A DNA stretch of 64,000 nt, taken from positions 310,001 through 374,000 of the forward strand of contig NZ_CP035934.2 in NCBI RefSeq assembly GCF_003024525.3, given 5' to 3'. The stretch's first letter is position 1. Each line of letters begins with the position of its first letter. Below, one piece after another: positions 19,310-29,721 of the stretch. The notes below the pieces were generated by a model, which was not told where the DNA came from, did no database searches, and saw nothing but the letters and a program-made list of their open reading frames with translations. A program made the translations under genes and the position numbers. Source of the DNA: Acinetobacter cumulans. GTDB lineage: Bacteria > Pseudomonadota > Gammaproteobacteria > Pseudomonadales > Moraxellaceae.

Positions 19310-20535
19310 TAAACCACGGAACCCATTTGGAAGATTGGTAAATACATGGCAATTACGAGACCACCAACAAGTACACCTAAAACTGCCATAATTAGAGGTT
19401 CCATCATTGCTGTTAAGCCATCTACGGCATTATCTACTTCATTTTCATAATGGGTTGCAACTTTGTCTAACATTGAATCGAGAGCACCAGATTCTTCACC
19501 AATCGCTACCATTTGCACCGCCATGGATGGGAATTTATTGGTAACGCGCATGGCAAACTGCAATTGTTGACCAGTTGCGACATCATCGCGGATTTTTAAG
19601 ACCGCTTCTTCATAGACACAGTTGTTGGTTGCGCCTGCGGTAGACTCTAGCGCATCAATTAAGGGTACACCCGCAGCAAAAGTGGTTGCCAGCGTACGAC
19701 TATAACGCGCGATAATCGCCTTATAAACTAGGTCACCAAAAATAGGAGCTTTGAGTGCAGCTTTATCAAGAAAATCACGGAATTTTTTACTACGTTTTTT
19801 CGCTTCAAGAAAACCAGCAATAATGGCAGCAATAACAATAATTAGAATAAACCAATATTGTTGTGTCCATTGTGACATATTCACAACCATTTTGGTGAAA
19901 GCTGGAAGGTCTGCACCAAAAGAGGTGAAGAGTTCTTCAAAAACTGGAACAACTTTGACCATTAAAATGATTGTAACAATCAGCGCGACAACAACGACTG
20001 TCGCAGGATATTTCATGGCTTTTTTAATTTTTTGTTTGAGAAGTTCACTCTTCTCTTTATAGATGGCTACACGATCCAGCATGGTTTCTAGTGCACCAGA
20101 CTGCTCGCCTGATTCCACCAATGAGCAGAATAGGTTATCAAAGTATTGTGGATATTTACGTAAAGCACCAGCGAAGGTATTACCACCTTCTACTTCTCCT
20201 TTGATCCCTAATACAACTTCGCGCATGGCAGGGTTTTCTAAGCCTTCAGCGACGATTTCAAAACCTTGAACCAATGGAACACCAGCTTTCATCATGGTGG
20301 CCAACTGACGGGTAAAGATCGTGATATCTAAGGTTGTCACTTTCTTTTTCATAAAGCCTTCAAGAATATTTTTACGCTTTTCACGAATATTCTTGATGGT
20401 AATCCCTTGCTTACGCAAAGTGACTTTTGCCAGCGCCATATTGCGCGCAGGCATTTCCCCTTTAATTTTGGCCCCTTTACGGTCAACCCCTTCATAACTG
20501 AAGGTTGGCATCATCTGCCCTTTTTTGACAGCCAT
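19309..20535 (-). CDS. pilC: Type IV pilus inner-membrane platform protein PilC
   Basis: PilC is the polytopic platform that couples the PilB/PilT motor ATPases to pilus assembly. The 408-residue protein has two T2SF (GspF) repeats, each followed by membrane helices. Repeat signatures are TRQLATMMKAGVPLVQGF with LVESGEQSGAL, and SRTLATTFAAGVPLIDALE with MVAIGEESGALD. AAGGA precedes the ATG, and it lies 28 bases after pilB. Confidence 0.95.
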   Translation of the reverse strand: MAVKKGQMMPTFSYEGVDRKGAKIKGEMPARNMALAKVTLRKQGITIKNIREKRKNILEGFMKKKVTTLDITIFTRQLATMMKAGVPLVQGFEIVAEGLENPAMREVVLGIKGEVEGGNTFAGALRKYPQYFDNLFCSLVESGEQSGALETMLDRVAIYKEKSELLKQKIKKAMKYPATVVVVALIVTIILMVKVVPVFEELFTSFGADLPAFTKMVVNMSQWTQQYWFILIIVIAAIIAGFLEAKKRSKKFRDFLDKAALKAPIFGDLVYKAIIARYSRTLATTFAAGVPLIDALESTAGATNNCVYEEAVLKIRDDVATGQQLQFAMRVTNKFPSMAVQMVAIGEESGALDSMLDKVATHYENEVDNAVDGLTAMMEPLIMAVLGVLVGGLVIAMYLPIFQMGSVV

Positions 20536-20563
20536 GATTTATCCTTATTTTATAAATACTAAA

Positions 20564-22276
20564 TTATTCACTGGTTACACGATTGACTTCTTGTAAGGAA
20601 GTCACCCCCTGCATAACCTTAATGAGGCCAGAACGGCGTAAATTATTAAACCCTGCTTTGTCTGAGGCATCTGCAATTTGTATGGCGTTACCATCTTCCA
20701 TAATAATGCGAGAAATTTCAGGTGTCACTTTCATTACTTCATAAATACCGACACGGCCTTTATAGCCTTCTCGACATTCTGAACATCCGACGGGTTGATA
20801 AAGCTTAAAATCTGGATTTGCGAGATCTTCTTCGGTAAAACCAAGCTCGATTAAGCTTTGGTGTGGAACTTCAACGGGTGCTTTACATTGTGAACAAAGA
20901 CGACGCGCCAAACGCTGTGCAATCACTAAGTTGACTGAAGTTGCAATATTAAAAGAAGGTACACCCATGTTGCGTAAGCGGGTTAGGGTTTCTGGGGCAC
21001 TGTTGGTATGCAGTGTTGACATCACCATGTGGCCCGTTTGCGCAGCTTTAACCGCAATCTCTGCTGTTTCAAGGTCACGAATCTCACCGACCATGACAAT
21101 GTCTGGATCTTGACGCAGGAATGACTTTAATGCTGCAGCGAAGGTTAAACCAACTTTGTTATTGACGTTAACCTGATTAATGCCTTCCAAGTTAATTTCC
21201 ACAGGGTCTTCGGCTGTGGAAATATTGGTGTCCTCTCGGTTTAAAATATTTAAACCCGTATAGAGCGATACGGTTTTACCCGAGCCTGTTGGACCTGTGA
21301 TGAGTAGCATGCCTTGGGGTTTATCAAGTGCTTGCATGAACAATTCTTTTTGCTCAGGCTCATAACCTAATGCATCAATCCCCAGCATGGCACTAGAAGG
21401 ATCGAGAATACGCAGTACCAGTTTCTCACCAAATAATGTTGGGAGTGAGTTGACACGGAAGTCGATGGATTTTGTTTTTGATAGCTTGAGTTTAATACGG
21501 CCATCTTGTGGGATACGTTTTTCGGAAATATCCATCTGTGACATCACTTTTAAACGTGATGCCAAGCGATTGGCCAATTGTAGGGGAGGGTTGGTGATAT
21601 TGCGTAATACACCATCTACACGATAACGGACACGATAACTTTTTTCATAAGGTTCGAAGTGTAAATCCGATGCGCCCATACGAATCGCATCAACCAGCAA
21701 TTTGTTAATATATTTAACAATTGGTGCTTCTTCGCCTTTTTCTTCATCTTCAGAATCTTGTGGCTGGGGTGTACTGGTTCCATCGTCAAGATCTAAATCA
21801 AAATCATCATCAAATTCAAAGGTGCTTTCTTCGGCAAACTGTTGTTCGATTAGTTTTTCTAGTTTGGCATGTTCAACAATAATGGCTTCGGTTTGCATTT
21901 TACTGCTGAATCGAATGGCATCAATTGCATCAATATTGGTTGGGTTACTCGTTGCAACAAAAAGAACATTGCTATGTTTAAAAATAGGTAAGACCCGAAA
22001 GCGCGTAATGAGCTTTTCATCTAAGCCCTCACGAATGATTTGGCTCGCATCGTAAGCACTAATATCAAAAACAGGTTCAGCGAATTCAATAGAGATCGTT
22101 TCAGCAATGGTGAGGCCAGATAGCCCAATTTCGCTGACAAGATAGGCTACGATGTCTTGGTTGGCTTTTTTTGCACTCAACATTGCTTGTTGCATGTTTT
22201 CAGCAGAAATGTGCCCTTCGTCGACTAAACGACGAATAAATCCTGTAAATCGTGGAGAACCTTGTAATGCTGTCAT
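20564..22276 (-). CDS. pilB: Type IV pilus extension ATPase PilB
   Basis: PilB is the hexameric ATPase that powers pilus extension from the cytoplasmic side. The 570-residue protein has an N-terminal MshEN/GspE-N domain (about 1-145), then a strongly acidic linker (about 152-184, e.g. FDDDFDLDLDD). The motor domain follows: Walker A GPTGSGKT (328-335), Walker B region DIVMVGEIRD (392-401), a His box near GHMVMSTLHT, and a four-cysteine zinc motif (Cys461, 464, 498, 501). It is the first gene of pilBCD-coaE and divergent from tpiA. Confidence 0.96.
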   Translation of the reverse strand: MTALQGSPRFTGFIRRLVDEGHISAENMQQAMLSAKKANQDIVAYLVSEIGLSGLTIAETISIEFAEPVFDISAYDASQIIREGLDEKLITRFRVLPIFKHSNVLFVATSNPTNIDAIDAIRFSSKMQTEAIIVEHAKLEKLIEQQFAEESTFEFDDDFDLDLDDGTSTPQPQDSEDEEKGEEAPIVKYINKLLVDAIRMGASDLHFEPYEKSYRVRYRVDGVLRNITNPPLQLANRLASRLKVMSQMDISEKRIPQDGRIKLKLSKTKSIDFRVNSLPTLFGEKLVLRILDPSSAMLGIDALGYEPEQKELFMQALDKPQGMLLITGPTGSGKTVSLYTGLNILNREDTNISTAEDPVEINLEGINQVNVNNKVGLTFAAALKSFLRQDPDIVMVGEIRDLETAEIAVKAAQTGHMVMSTLHTNSAPETLTRLRNMGVPSFNIATSVNLVIAQRLARRLCSQCKAPVEVPHQSLIELGFTEEDLANPDFKLYQPVGCSECREGYKGRVGIYEVMKVTPEISRIIMEDGNAIQIADASDKAGFNNLRRSGLIKVMQGVTSLQEVNRVTSE

Positions 22277-22554
22277 GCGTAAATAAACCTATGCTTCAAT
22301 TTGTTTATAATTGGTTTTATTGAAATTATACTTTCGTTAAATAAAAATACCATATCTGAAAATGATGTCACTACCTTAATATCGGGAAAAACTTTGAACT
22401 GGGCCTTAATCTAAGCAGAAAAAATGTAAAATAAATTGTAGTCAGTCGGCTCAAATAAAAAAATTATCCTCAAATGTCAGTGGAAATTTTCATTAAATTT
22501 CACAATTCCGTGTAGAATGTGCCCGTTTTCATCGAAAGTTTTTATAGGTTATAT

Positions 22555-23346
22555 ATGTCGGGTTCGACGATTACGCCTTGGGTGGTTGGCAATTGGAAAA
22601 TGAATCCAATGCAAGCAGATGCCAAGCAGCTGGTTCAAAACTTAAAAAAATTATTGCAAGATCAAGAAATTGCTGAATCTGCATGTCAGATTGGTATTGC
22701 GCCAATCAGCATTGCACTTCAAAGCATTCAAGCAGAATTACAAAGTGCAAATCGTCATATTGCAACGGTTGCACAAGATGTTTCACGTATAGCAGGTACA
22801 GGTGCATATACAGGTGAGGTGAGTGCTGAATTACTTAAAGATAGCCAAATTGAGTTTGTACTGGTAGGTCATTCAGAACGCCGTGAATTTTTTGGTGATG
22901 CCCCAAATATTTTAAATGAAAAAGTTAAAAATGCGCTTAATGCAGGTTTAACCGTCATTTATTGTGTGGGTGAGAGCCTTGAACAACGTGAAAATGGTCA
23001 AGCTGAACAAGTGGTATTACAGCAAATTTGTGATATTGCGAGTGTAGTAAATGCTCAGCAATGGGAAAAAATAGTTATTGCCTACGAGCCAATTTGGGCG
23101 ATTGGCACAGGTAAAACTGCATCGCCAGCAGATGCGCAAGCGATGCATGCCACCATTCGAGAAGGCATTAGTCAGATCACGCCTATAGGTCAAACAATGG
23201 CGCTATTATATGGCGGTAGTGTTAAACCTGAAAATGCAGTAGAGTTAGCTGCTTGTCCGGATATCAATGGTGCACTAGTAGGTGGTGCTTCTCTGAATGC
23301 CGAATCGTTTTATAAAATTGCTCAGGCATTTGCGAATACAAAATAA
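22555..23346 (+). CDS. tpiA: Triosephosphate isomerase
   Basis: TpiA interconverts dihydroxyacetone phosphate and glyceraldehyde 3-phosphate. The 263-residue protein has all catalytic residues: Lys15 in NWKMN, His106 in VGHSERR and Glu178 in [12 protein letters not shown], plus the phosphate loop [10 protein letters not shown]. The frame extends to 22519, but the ATG at 22555 fits the family N-terminus. A TAGAAT box at 22513-22518 could be the -10 element. It lies 13 bases before secG, so the two are probably one transcript. The order tpiA-secG-tRNA-rimP is conserved in gammaproteobacteria. Confidence 0.95.
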   Translation: MSGSTITPWVVGNWKMNPMQADAKQLVQNLKKLLQDQEIAESACQIGIAPISIALQSIQAELQSANRHIATVAQDVSRIAGTGAYTGEVSAELLKDSQIEFVLVGHSERREFFGDAPNILNEKVKNALNAGLTVIYCVGESLEQRENGQAEQVVLQQICDIASVVNAQQWEKIVIAYEPIWAIGTGKTASPADAQAMHATIREGISQITPIGQTMALLYGGSVKPENAVELAACPDINGALVGGASLNAESFYKIAQAFANTK

Positions 23347-23359
23347 TTAGGAGTGCAGC

Positions 23360-23689
23360 ATGCAGACTTTCGTGTTGGTAGTACACATTATCTTAGCCGT
23401 TTTAATGATTGTTTTGATTCTGGTTCAGCATGGTAAGGGTGCTGATGCAGGTGCATCATTCGGTGGTGGTGGTGCTGCGACCGTGTTTGGTGCATCAGGT
23501 TCAGGTAACTTTTTAACGCGTTTAACGGCGATTTTAACGGCGTTATTCTTCGTAACAAGCTTAACTTTGGCCATTTTTGCGAAGAAACAATCTACAGATG
23601 CGTATAGCTTAAAAGCAATTTCGAATGTACCTACTGCTCCTGCTAAATTGCCTGAAACTTCGCCAACTGCACCAAAAAGCGCAGACTAA
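23360..23689 (+). CDS. secG: Preprotein translocase subunit SecG
   Basis: SecG is the small SecYEG subunit that aids protein export. The 109-residue protein has two membrane helices (about 3-22 and 51-71) around the conserved loop VQHGKGADAGASFGGG, followed by GSGNFLTRLT. A Pro/Thr/Ala-rich tail follows. GGAG lies 8 bases before the ATG. It sits between tpiA and the tRNA cluster. Confidence 0.94.
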   Translation: MQTFVLVVHIILAVLMIVLILVQHGKGADAGASFGGGGAATVFGASGSGNFLTRLTAILTALFFVTSLTLAIFAKKQSTDAYSLKAISNVPTAPAKLPETSPTAPKSAD

Positions 23690-23714
23690 TCAGAATTAGT
23701 TCTTTCTTTTTTTG
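23685..23714 (+). terminator. Weak terminator-like element after secG
   Basis: ACTAAT and ATTAGT form a 6-bp AT-rich stem including the secG stop, followed by a T-rich stretch. The stem is weak, so read-through into the tRNAs is likely. Confidence 0.3.
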
Positions 23715-23742
23715 AGTGATGCGTCTAGAATGCGACACAGCT

Positions 23743-23827
23743 GCGGTGGTGGTGGAATTGGTAGACACGCTACCTTGAGGTGGTAGTGCTTTCGGGCGTG
23801 GGGGTTCAAGTCCCCCCTTCCGCACCA
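23743..23827 (+). tRNA. leuU: tRNA-Leu (anticodon GAG)
   Basis: The 85-base gene includes encoded CCA, a long variable arm, D-loop TGGAATTGGTAGACACGC, anticodon loop TTGAGGT and T-arm GGGGGTTCAAGTCCCCC. The body is the same as typical bacterial tRNA-Leu(GAG). The acceptor stem is odd. GCGGTGG faces CTTCCGC, giving a U5-U68 mismatch and a G6-U67 wobble. The place between secG and initiator tRNA matches E. coli leuU. Confidence 0.93.
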
Positions 23828-23876
23828 ACTTATAATCCAGAACATAAGTTGGTGCTTTGTAGCTAAAATCTGTTGA

Positions 23877-23953
<77 letters not shown>

Positions 23954-24019
23954 ATCAACTTTATTTATGAAAACAACATGAATAAACAGCCAATTTGGTT
24001 GAGATAAATCATATGTCGG

Positions 24020-24096
<77 letters not shown>

Positions 24097-24148
24097 ATTT
24101 CTGATCTTCGGTGCAACGCGATCAGGCAAATCATTACAATGTTTTCGA

Positions 24149-24177
24149 TTGAAAATTAGGAATGAATTGTATATAAT
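24149..24177 (+). promoter_or_regulatory. Strong sigma-70 promoter before the third initiator tRNA
   Basis: TTGAAA (24149-24154) and a consensus TATAAT (24172-24177) are separated by exactly 17 bases and lie 14 bases before the third tRNA. Initiation here would give the third initiator tRNA, and possibly rimP-nusA-infB-rbfA, a promoter of their own. It is one of the best promoter matches in the window. Confidence 0.75.
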
Positions 24178-24190
24178 TTTTGCACGTTGA

Positions 24191-24267
<77 letters not shown>

Positions 24268-24274
24268 AGTTTCT

Positions 24275-24303
24275 AAAAGGCTCACAAAAAGGTGGGCCTT
24301 TTT
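24275..24303 (+). terminator. Terminator after the initiator tRNA cluster
   Basis: AAAGGCTCAC and GTGGGCCTTT pair with one wobble around loop AAAAAG, followed by a T-run. It should end most tRNA transcripts while letting some polymerase pass to rimP. Confidence 0.75.
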
Positions 24304-24372
24304 GCACAGTGGACTTTAGTTTTCTGTGCAATACTAGGGGCGTTTACGCCCTTTTTTATTGGCTATTGTGCA
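24302..24372 (+). promoter_or_regulatory. Hairpin-rich leader of the rimP-nusA-infB-rbfA operon
   Basis: TTGCACAG (24302-24309) and CTGTGCAA (24324-24331) form an 8-bp stem. A second terminator-like hairpin GGGCG/CGCCC with T6 follows at 24338-24357. TGTGCA at 24367-24372 could pair instead with TGCACA of the first arm, giving exclusive folds. In E. coli the region between metY and rimP also holds terminators that tune the operon through NusA. Attenuation here is an inference. Confidence 0.4.
24337..24357 (+). terminator. Second terminator-like hairpin before rimP
   Basis: GGGCG and CGCCC form a 5-bp GC stem with loop TTTA followed directly by six T. It lies inside the rimP leader, so it is a candidate attenuator rather than a full stop. 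Confidence 0.6.
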
Positions 24373-24466
24373 GTGTCGACATGATTTGGTCATAAAATGA
24401 CGCTTCACTATAGGTTGTTTTCTGGCTGTTTCTGGCCAATGAATCGCACAAATTTAACGAGAGTAA

Positions 24467-24991
24467 ATGAAGCTATCAAATAAAACTCAGGCACTCCAGG
24501 ATCTAATCGCTCCAGCAGTGCAGGCATGTGGTGTAGATCTTTGGGGTATTGAATTCATGCCTCAAGGCAAGCGTTCTTTATTGCGTATTTACATCGACAA
24601 AGCAGTGGATGACGGCGCAGAACCTGTGATCAATGAAGATGGTGAAGTTGAACAAGGTCGCGGTATTGGCGTGCAAGATTGCGTACGTGTAACGCAACAA
24701 GTTGGCGCAATGCTGGATGTGCATGATCCAATTTCAGGTGAGTATGCACTTGAAGTGTCTTCACCTGGTTGGGATCGTCCATTCTTCCAACTTGAACAAA
24801 TGTCGGGATATATCGGTCAGCAAGTGGCTTTACGCTTAATTAGTGCTGTAGAAAACCGCCGTAAGTTTCAGGCTAAATTGGTGGCTGTAGATCTAGAAAA
24901 TGAAATCATTCAAGTGGAAGTCGAACAGCAACAAGTGCTTGAAATCGACAGTCATAATATTGATAAAGCAAATTTGATCTACCAAGATTAA
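24467..24991 (+). CDS. rimP: Ribosome maturation factor RimP
   Basis: RimP assists late assembly of the 30S subunit. The 174-residue protein is slightly longer than E. coli RimP (about 150) because of an acidic insert near residues 45-65 ([19 protein letters not shown]). Family motifs are [38 protein letters not shown] and [13 protein letters not shown]. It is the first protein gene of the rimP-nusA-infB-rbfA operon and begins 35 bases before nusA. Confidence 0.95.
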   Translation: MKLSNKTQALQDLIAPAVQACGVDLWGIEFMPQGKRSLLRIYIDKAVDDGAEPVINEDGEVEQGRGIGVQDCVRVTQQVGAMLDVHDPISGEYALEVSSPGWDRPFFQLEQMSGYIGQQVALRLISAVENRRKFQAKLVAVDLENEIIQVEVEQQQVLEIDSHNIDKANLIYQD

Positions 24992-25026
24992 TTCTATAAA
25001 TAAGAATCTGAACGAATAGGTGACTT

Positions 25027-26511
25027 ATGGCACGCGAAATTCTTACCGTGGTAGAAACGGTTAGTAACGAAAAAGGTGTACCTCGTGAGGCGATCTTTGA
25101 AGCGCTAGAGCAAGCATTGGTTGCAGCGACGAAAAAGAAATTCTATGAAGGCACACATTCGGAAGAAGCGCGTTTACGTGTGGAAATCGACCGTAAAACT
25201 GGCGATTACAGCACTTTCCGTCAATGGGAAGTTGTTGCCGACGAAGATCATGAAATGCCTGCATGTCAGGATGCAATTTCAGATGTAGATCCAGCAAAAT
25301 GGTCTATTGGTGATATTCGTGAGCTTGAAGTTGAATCGATTGATTTTGGCCGTATTGCAGCGCAAATTGCGAAACAAGTGATTGTACAAAAGATTCGTGA
25401 AGCTGAGCGTGCATTGGTTGCAGATGCTTATGAATCAAAAGTGGGTGAGTTAATCTACGGTGAAGTTAAAAAACAAACCAAAGATGGCTTTATCATCGAC
25501 TTAGGTGACAATGCTGAAGCATATCTTGCACGTGAAGAAATGATTGCAAAAGAAATTTTGCGTCCTAAACAACGTGTAAATGCGATTTTATATAGTGTGA
25601 ACCGTGAAGGCCGTGGTGCTCAATTATTATTGTCACGCTCTAAGCCAGAAATGCTGATTGCTTTAATGAAAAAAGAAATTCCAGAAATTTCTGAAGAAAT
25701 CATTGAAATTAAAGCAGCAGCGCGTCAACCAGGTGTTCGTGCTAAAATCGCTGTGAAAACAAACGATCATCGTATTGATCCAGTAGGTGCTTGTATTGGT
25801 ATGCGTGGTACACGTATCCAAGCGGTACAACAAGAGCTTAATGGCGAACGTATTGATGTTGTCGTGTGGTCAGATGATCCAGCGCAGTATATTGCAAGTG
25901 CGCTTGAGCCAGCAGATGTATCAAGTATTGTCATTGATGAAGATGCACATACTGCAGATATCATTTTCGCTGCGAGTGATCAATTGGCTCGTGCTATTGG
26001 TTCTCAAGGTCAAAACGTACGTTTAGCATCTGAATTGACTGGCTACAAGCTAGACATGATGCTGGAAGAAGAATACTACGCGCGTCAACAAAACGAAGCA
26101 CAACAATATCTAGATATGTTTGTGACTCGTTTAGATATTGCTGAAGATTTAGCAATGGCGCTGGTAGAAATGGGCTTCACATCTCTCGAAGAAATTGCAT
26201 ATGTTCCTGCAGAAACATTTGATGAGATTGAGCTTGATGCTGAAACTGTTGAATTATTGCAAAGCCGTGCGAAAGAAGTTGCATTGGCAGATGCATTACA
26301 ACAACAGGAAAATGTTCAAGAGCCGAGCCCAGAGCTAGCTGCAATGGAAGGCATGACACAAGAGATCGCGTATGCGCTTGCTGCTCGCGGTGTGGTAACT
26401 GTAGATGACTTAGCTGACCAAGCAACTGACGATATTTCAGATATCGAAGGTTTAGGTTCAGAAAAAGCGGGTCAACTAATTATGAAAGCGCGCGAATCAT
26501 GGTTTAACTAG
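25027..26511 (+). CDS. nusA: Transcription termination/antitermination factor NusA
   Basis: NusA binds RNA polymerase and controls pausing, termination and antitermination. The 494-residue protein has the N-terminal polymerase-binding domain beginning MAREILTVVETVSNEKGVP, then S1 (about 135-200), KH1 and KH2 (GACIGMRGTRIQAVQQEL and GSQGQNVRLASELTG). Two C-terminal helix-hairpin-helix repeats follow (about 365-490, ending with GLGSEKAGQLIMKARE). Length is as in E. coli. AGGTGA precedes the ATG, and infB starts 10 bases after the stop. Confidence 0.97.
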   Translation: MAREILTVVETVSNEKGVPREAIFEALEQALVAATKKKFYEGTHSEEARLRVEIDRKTGDYSTFRQWEVVADEDHEMPACQDAISDVDPAKWSIGDIRELEVESIDFGRIAAQIAKQVIVQKIREAERALVADAYESKVGELIYGEVKKQTKDGFIIDLGDNAEAYLAREEMIAKEILRPKQRVNAILYSVNREGRGAQLLLSRSKPEMLIALMKKEIPEISEEIIEIKAAARQPGVRAKIAVKTNDHRIDPVGACIGMRGTRIQAVQQELNGERIDVVVWSDDPAQYIASALEPADVSSIVIDEDAHTADIIFAASDQLARAIGSQGQNVRLASELTGYKLDMMLEEEYYARQQNEAQQYLDMFVTRLDIAEDLAMALVEMGFTSLEEIAYVPAETFDEIELDAETVELLQSRAKEVALADALQQQENVQEPSPELAAMEGMTQEIAYALAARGVVTVDDLADQATDDISDIEGLGSEKAGQLIMKARESWFN

Positions 26512-26521
26512 GAGGTAATAT

Positions 26522-29215
26522 ATGGCGGACAAGTCGATTAAAGAGTTAGCACTTAGCGTGGGTCGCCCCGTTGAGACGCTGCTGGAACAGGTTCGTGATG
26601 CAGGTCTACCGCAAGGTAAATCTGATGATATTATTACCACCGAACAACAAGATGTTCTCGTTAACCATTTGAAGAAAGTTCATGGTCAAGACGATGGACA
26701 TGCAGGAAAAATCACGTTGAAACGTAAAACTACCAGTACTGCTAAAGTGGCAAGTACATCAGGTAAGGCAAAAACGATTAATGTAGAAGTTCGTAAGAAG
26801 CATACATTTGTTAAGCCTGATCCAGAACAAATTAAAGCGGAAGCTTTGGCTAAAGCTCAAGCAGATCAAAAAGCGCGTGAAACTGTTGCTCCAGTTGCAT
26901 CTGCAAAAGAAGAAGCAACTGCTCAACCTGTATCTAAAGCAAAACAAGCTTTAGAAGCAATGCGTGCGGCAGCGAAGCAAGAAAGCGCGAAACAAGAAAC
27001 GCCTAAAGCGGCGGTTGTTGTAAAACGCAAGTCAAACAACAAGCCGATTTCTAAACCAATTGAAACATTGGCACAGAAAAAAGCGCGTGAAGAACAAGCG
27101 GCTCAGTTAAAAGCAACTGAAGAAGCAGTACGTCGTAAATCTGCTGAAGAAGCACAACAACGTACGCTTGAGCAAATGCGTCAAATGGCATCGAAATATT
27201 CTGCTGAAGACACTACAGCAACGATTCGTGTAATTGACGATTCTCCATTAGCAGCTGGCCTTGTTGGTCAGGCTTATGAAGATTCATTTGCGAAAGAAGA
27301 CCGTGAAATTAAACGTGGTACAAACACGAATAATACACGTTCTCCTAAAAAAGGCGGTCGCCGTGGTGAAGAGCAGTCTTTCCGTGATAACTCACATAAA
27401 CGTGGTTTAAAATCAAGCCAAGCAAACAAACATGGCTTTGAAAAACCAGTTAAAAAACAAGTTTATGATGTAGAAATTGGTTCTACGATTGTTGTTGCTG
27501 ACTTAGCTGCAAAAATGGCAATCAAGGTGCGCGAAGTTATTAAATCACTGATGAAAATGGGTGAGTTAGTTACGCAAAACCAAGCGATTGATCAAGAAAT
27601 TGCTGCTCTTGTTGTTGAAGAAATGGGCCATAACCCGGTTCTAGTTTCTGAAACTCAAGCAGAAGACAACTTATTTGAAGCAGCTGAAGAAGCACGTGGT
27701 GCACAATCTACGCGTGCGCCAGTGGTTACGATCATGGGTCACGTTGACCATGGTAAAACATCGCTTCTTGACCGTATTCGTCGTGCCAAAGTTGCACAAG
27801 GCGAAGCGGGCGGTATCACACAGCATATCGGTGCTTACCACGTTAAAACTGACAAAGGTATTATCACTTTCCTAGATACTCCGGGACACGCAGCATTTAC
27901 TGCAATGCGTTCACGTGGTGCGAAAGCGACAGATATCGTGGTTCTAGTTGTAGCGGCAGATGATGGTGTAATGCCACAAACTGCGGAAGCGATTGACCAT
28001 GCGCGTGCTGCGGGTACTCCAATCATTGTTGCAATCAACAAGATGGATAAAGAATCTGCAGATCCAGATCGCGTATTGAACGAATTGACAACCAAAGAAA
28101 TCGTGCCTGAACAATGGGGCGGTGATGTACCGGTTGCAATGGTTTCAGCACATTCTGGCCAAGGTATTGATGAATTACTTGACCTTATTTCAATCCAAGC
28201 TGAAATGCTTGAGTTGAAAGCATCTGAAGAAGGTGCAGCGCAAGGTGTTGTAATTGAAGCACGTGTTGATAACAGCCGTGGTGCGGTAACGTCGATTCTT
28301 GTACAAAACGGTACATTGAAAGTAGGTGATCTTGTTCTTGCAGGTGCATCTTACGGTCGTGTACGTGCAATGACAGATGAAAATGGTCAACGTATTAAAT
28401 CTGCTGGTCCTTCGATTCCTGTTGAAATCTTGGGTCTTCCAGAAGCGCCAATGGCGGGTGACGAAGTTCTTGTTGTAAGCGACGAGAAAAAAGCACGTGA
28501 AGTTGCTGATGCGCGTATGGATCGTGAACGTCAAAAACGTCTTGAACGTCAATCTGCAATGCGCCTTGAAAACATTATGGCGTCTATGGGCAAGAAAGAT
28601 GTTCCTATCGTGAACGTTGTTCTTAAAACAGACGTACGTGGTACTTTAGAAGCACTACACGTAGCACTTGCTGATCTTGCAACTGATGAAGTGAAAGTAC
28701 GTATTATTGGTTCGGGTGTTGGTGCAATCACTGAGTCTGACGTAACACTTGCAGAATCTTCTGAAGCTGTACTGCTTGGCTTTAACGTACGTGCTGACAA
28801 TACTGCACGTCAAAAAGCAGATGCAGATGGTATCGACATTCGTTACTACTCAGTTATTTATCAATTGATTGATGACGTGAAAGATGCAATGAGCGGTAAG
28901 CTTGCACCTGAACACCGTGAAACAATCCTTGGTGTTGCTGAAGTACGTGAAGTGTTCCACTCAAGTAAATTTGGTGCAGCTGCAGGCTGTATGGTACTTG
29001 AAGGTATGCTACATCGTAATAAACCAATTCGCGTATTACGTGATGATGTGGTTGTCTTCCAAGGTGAACTTGAATCTCTACGTCGTTATAAAGATGTGGT
29101 TGAAGAAGTTCGTGCCGGTATGGAATGTGGTCTTGCAGTTAAAGGCTATAAAGACATCAAAGCTCAAGATAAGATTGAGGTTTATGATGTTCAATTGGTT
29201 AAACGGAGTCTGTAA
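26522..29215 (+). CDS. infB: Translation initiation factor IF-2
   Basis: IF-2 is the GTPase that brings initiator tRNA to the 30S subunit and promotes subunit joining. The 897-residue protein has a small N-terminal IF2_N domain (1-50) and a long charged Ala/Lys/Glu linker (about 85-310). A second IF2_N (about 320-370) and the G domain follow, with GHVDHGKT (406-413), DTPGHAAFT and NKMD, then domains II-IV. A strong AGGAGG site lies 8 bases before the ATG. The stop overlaps the rbfA ATG by one base. Being downstream of three initiator tRNAs, it shares a locus with its own ligand. Confidence 0.97.
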   Translation: MADKSIKELALSVGRPVETLLEQVRDAGLPQGKSDDIITTEQQDVLVNHLKKVHGQDDGHAGKITLKRKTTSTAKVASTSGKAKTINVEVRKKHTFVKPDPEQIKAEALAKAQADQKARETVAPVASAKEEATAQPVSKAKQALEAMRAAAKQESAKQETPKAAVVVKRKSNNKPISKPIETLAQKKAREEQAAQLKATEEAVRRKSAEEAQQRTLEQMRQMASKYSAEDTTATIRVIDDSPLAAGLVGQAYEDSFAKEDREIKRGTNTNNTRSPKKGGRRGEEQSFRDNSHKRGLKSSQANKHGFEKPVKKQVYDVEIGSTIVVADLAAKMAIKVREVIKSLMKMGELVTQNQAIDQEIAALVVEEMGHNPVLVSETQAEDNLFEAAEEARGAQSTRAPVVTIMGHVDHGKTSLLDRIRRAKVAQGEAGGITQHIGAYHVKTDKGIITFLDTPGHAAFTAMRSRGAKATDIVVLVVAADDGVMPQTAEAIDHARAAGTPIIVAINKMDKESADPDRVLNELTTKEIVPEQWGGDVPVAMVSAHSGQGIDELLDLISIQAEMLELKASEEGAAQGVVIEARVDNSRGAVTSILVQNGTLKVGDLVLAGASYGRVRAMTDENGQRIKSAGPSIPVEILGLPEAPMAGDEVLVVSDEKKAREVADARMDRERQKRLERQSAMRLENIMASMGKKDVPIVNVVLKTDVRGTLEALHVALADLATDEVKVRIIGSGVGAITESDVTLAESSEAVLLGFNVRADNTARQKADADGIDIRYYSVIYQLIDDVKDAMSGKLAPEHRETILGVAEVREVFHSSKFGAAAGCMVLEGMLHRNKPIRVLRDDVVVFQGELESLRRYKDVVEEVRAGMECGLAVKGYKDIKAQDKIEVYDVQLVKRSL

Positions 29216-29622
29216 TGGCAGGCAGTCAACGTCTGAAGCGAATGGCGGATACAGTACAACGCGAGTTGTCTGAACTGATTCGTCAAGAGCTGAAAGATCC
29301 TCGCTTAGGTGGTCTAGTGACCATCTCTGCGGTGAAGGTCAGTCCTGATCTAGGCTATGCAGAAGTTTATGTGACCGTAATGGGTCGTGAACTTGGTGAT
29401 GACCAAAACGAAGAGGCGAATAAAGAGACTTTAGATGTTTTAAATAAAGCATCAGGTTTCTTACGCCACGAGTTGGGTCACCGCATTAAGACGCGTATTA
29501 CACCGCGCTTGCGTTTTCACTACGATAAAACCAATGCGTATGGTAACTATATGTTTGGTTTGATTGCTGAAGCTGTGAAGGATTTACCTCCTACAGATGC
29601 AACACAAAAAGATGATGAATAA
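29215..29622 (+). CDS. rbfA: 30S ribosome-binding factor RbfA
   Basis: RbfA is a KH-like protein needed for 16S rRNA processing and cold adaptation. The 135-residue product shows QRLKRMADTVQRELSELI, DPRLGGLVTISAVKVSPDL and RHELGHRIKTRITPRLRF. It is coupled to infB by a one-base overlap. In E. coli truB-rpsO-pnp follow; here a strong terminator ends the operon instead. Confidence 0.95.
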   Translation: MAGSQRLKRMADTVQRELSELIRQELKDPRLGGLVTISAVKVSPDLGYAEVYVTVMGRELGDDQNEEANKETLDVLNKASGFLRHELGHRIKTRITPRLRFHYDKTNAYGNYMFGLIAEAVKDLPPTDATQKDDE

Positions 29623-29642
29623 GATCTCATTTGAGATCGCAT

Positions 29643-29670
29643 AAAAAAGCCACCTTCGGGTGGCTTTTTT
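29643..29670. terminator. Bidirectional terminator between rbfA and the Mrp operon
   Basis: AAAAAAGCCACC and GGTGGCTTTTTT form a 12-bp stem with the stable loop TTCG. It serves rbfA on the plus strand and the mrp operon on the minus strand. Confidence 0.92.
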
Positions 29671-29721
29671 ATGTCAGCAATTATTATTAAATCACAATCG
29701 CCAGTAAATTAGAAAACGAAG

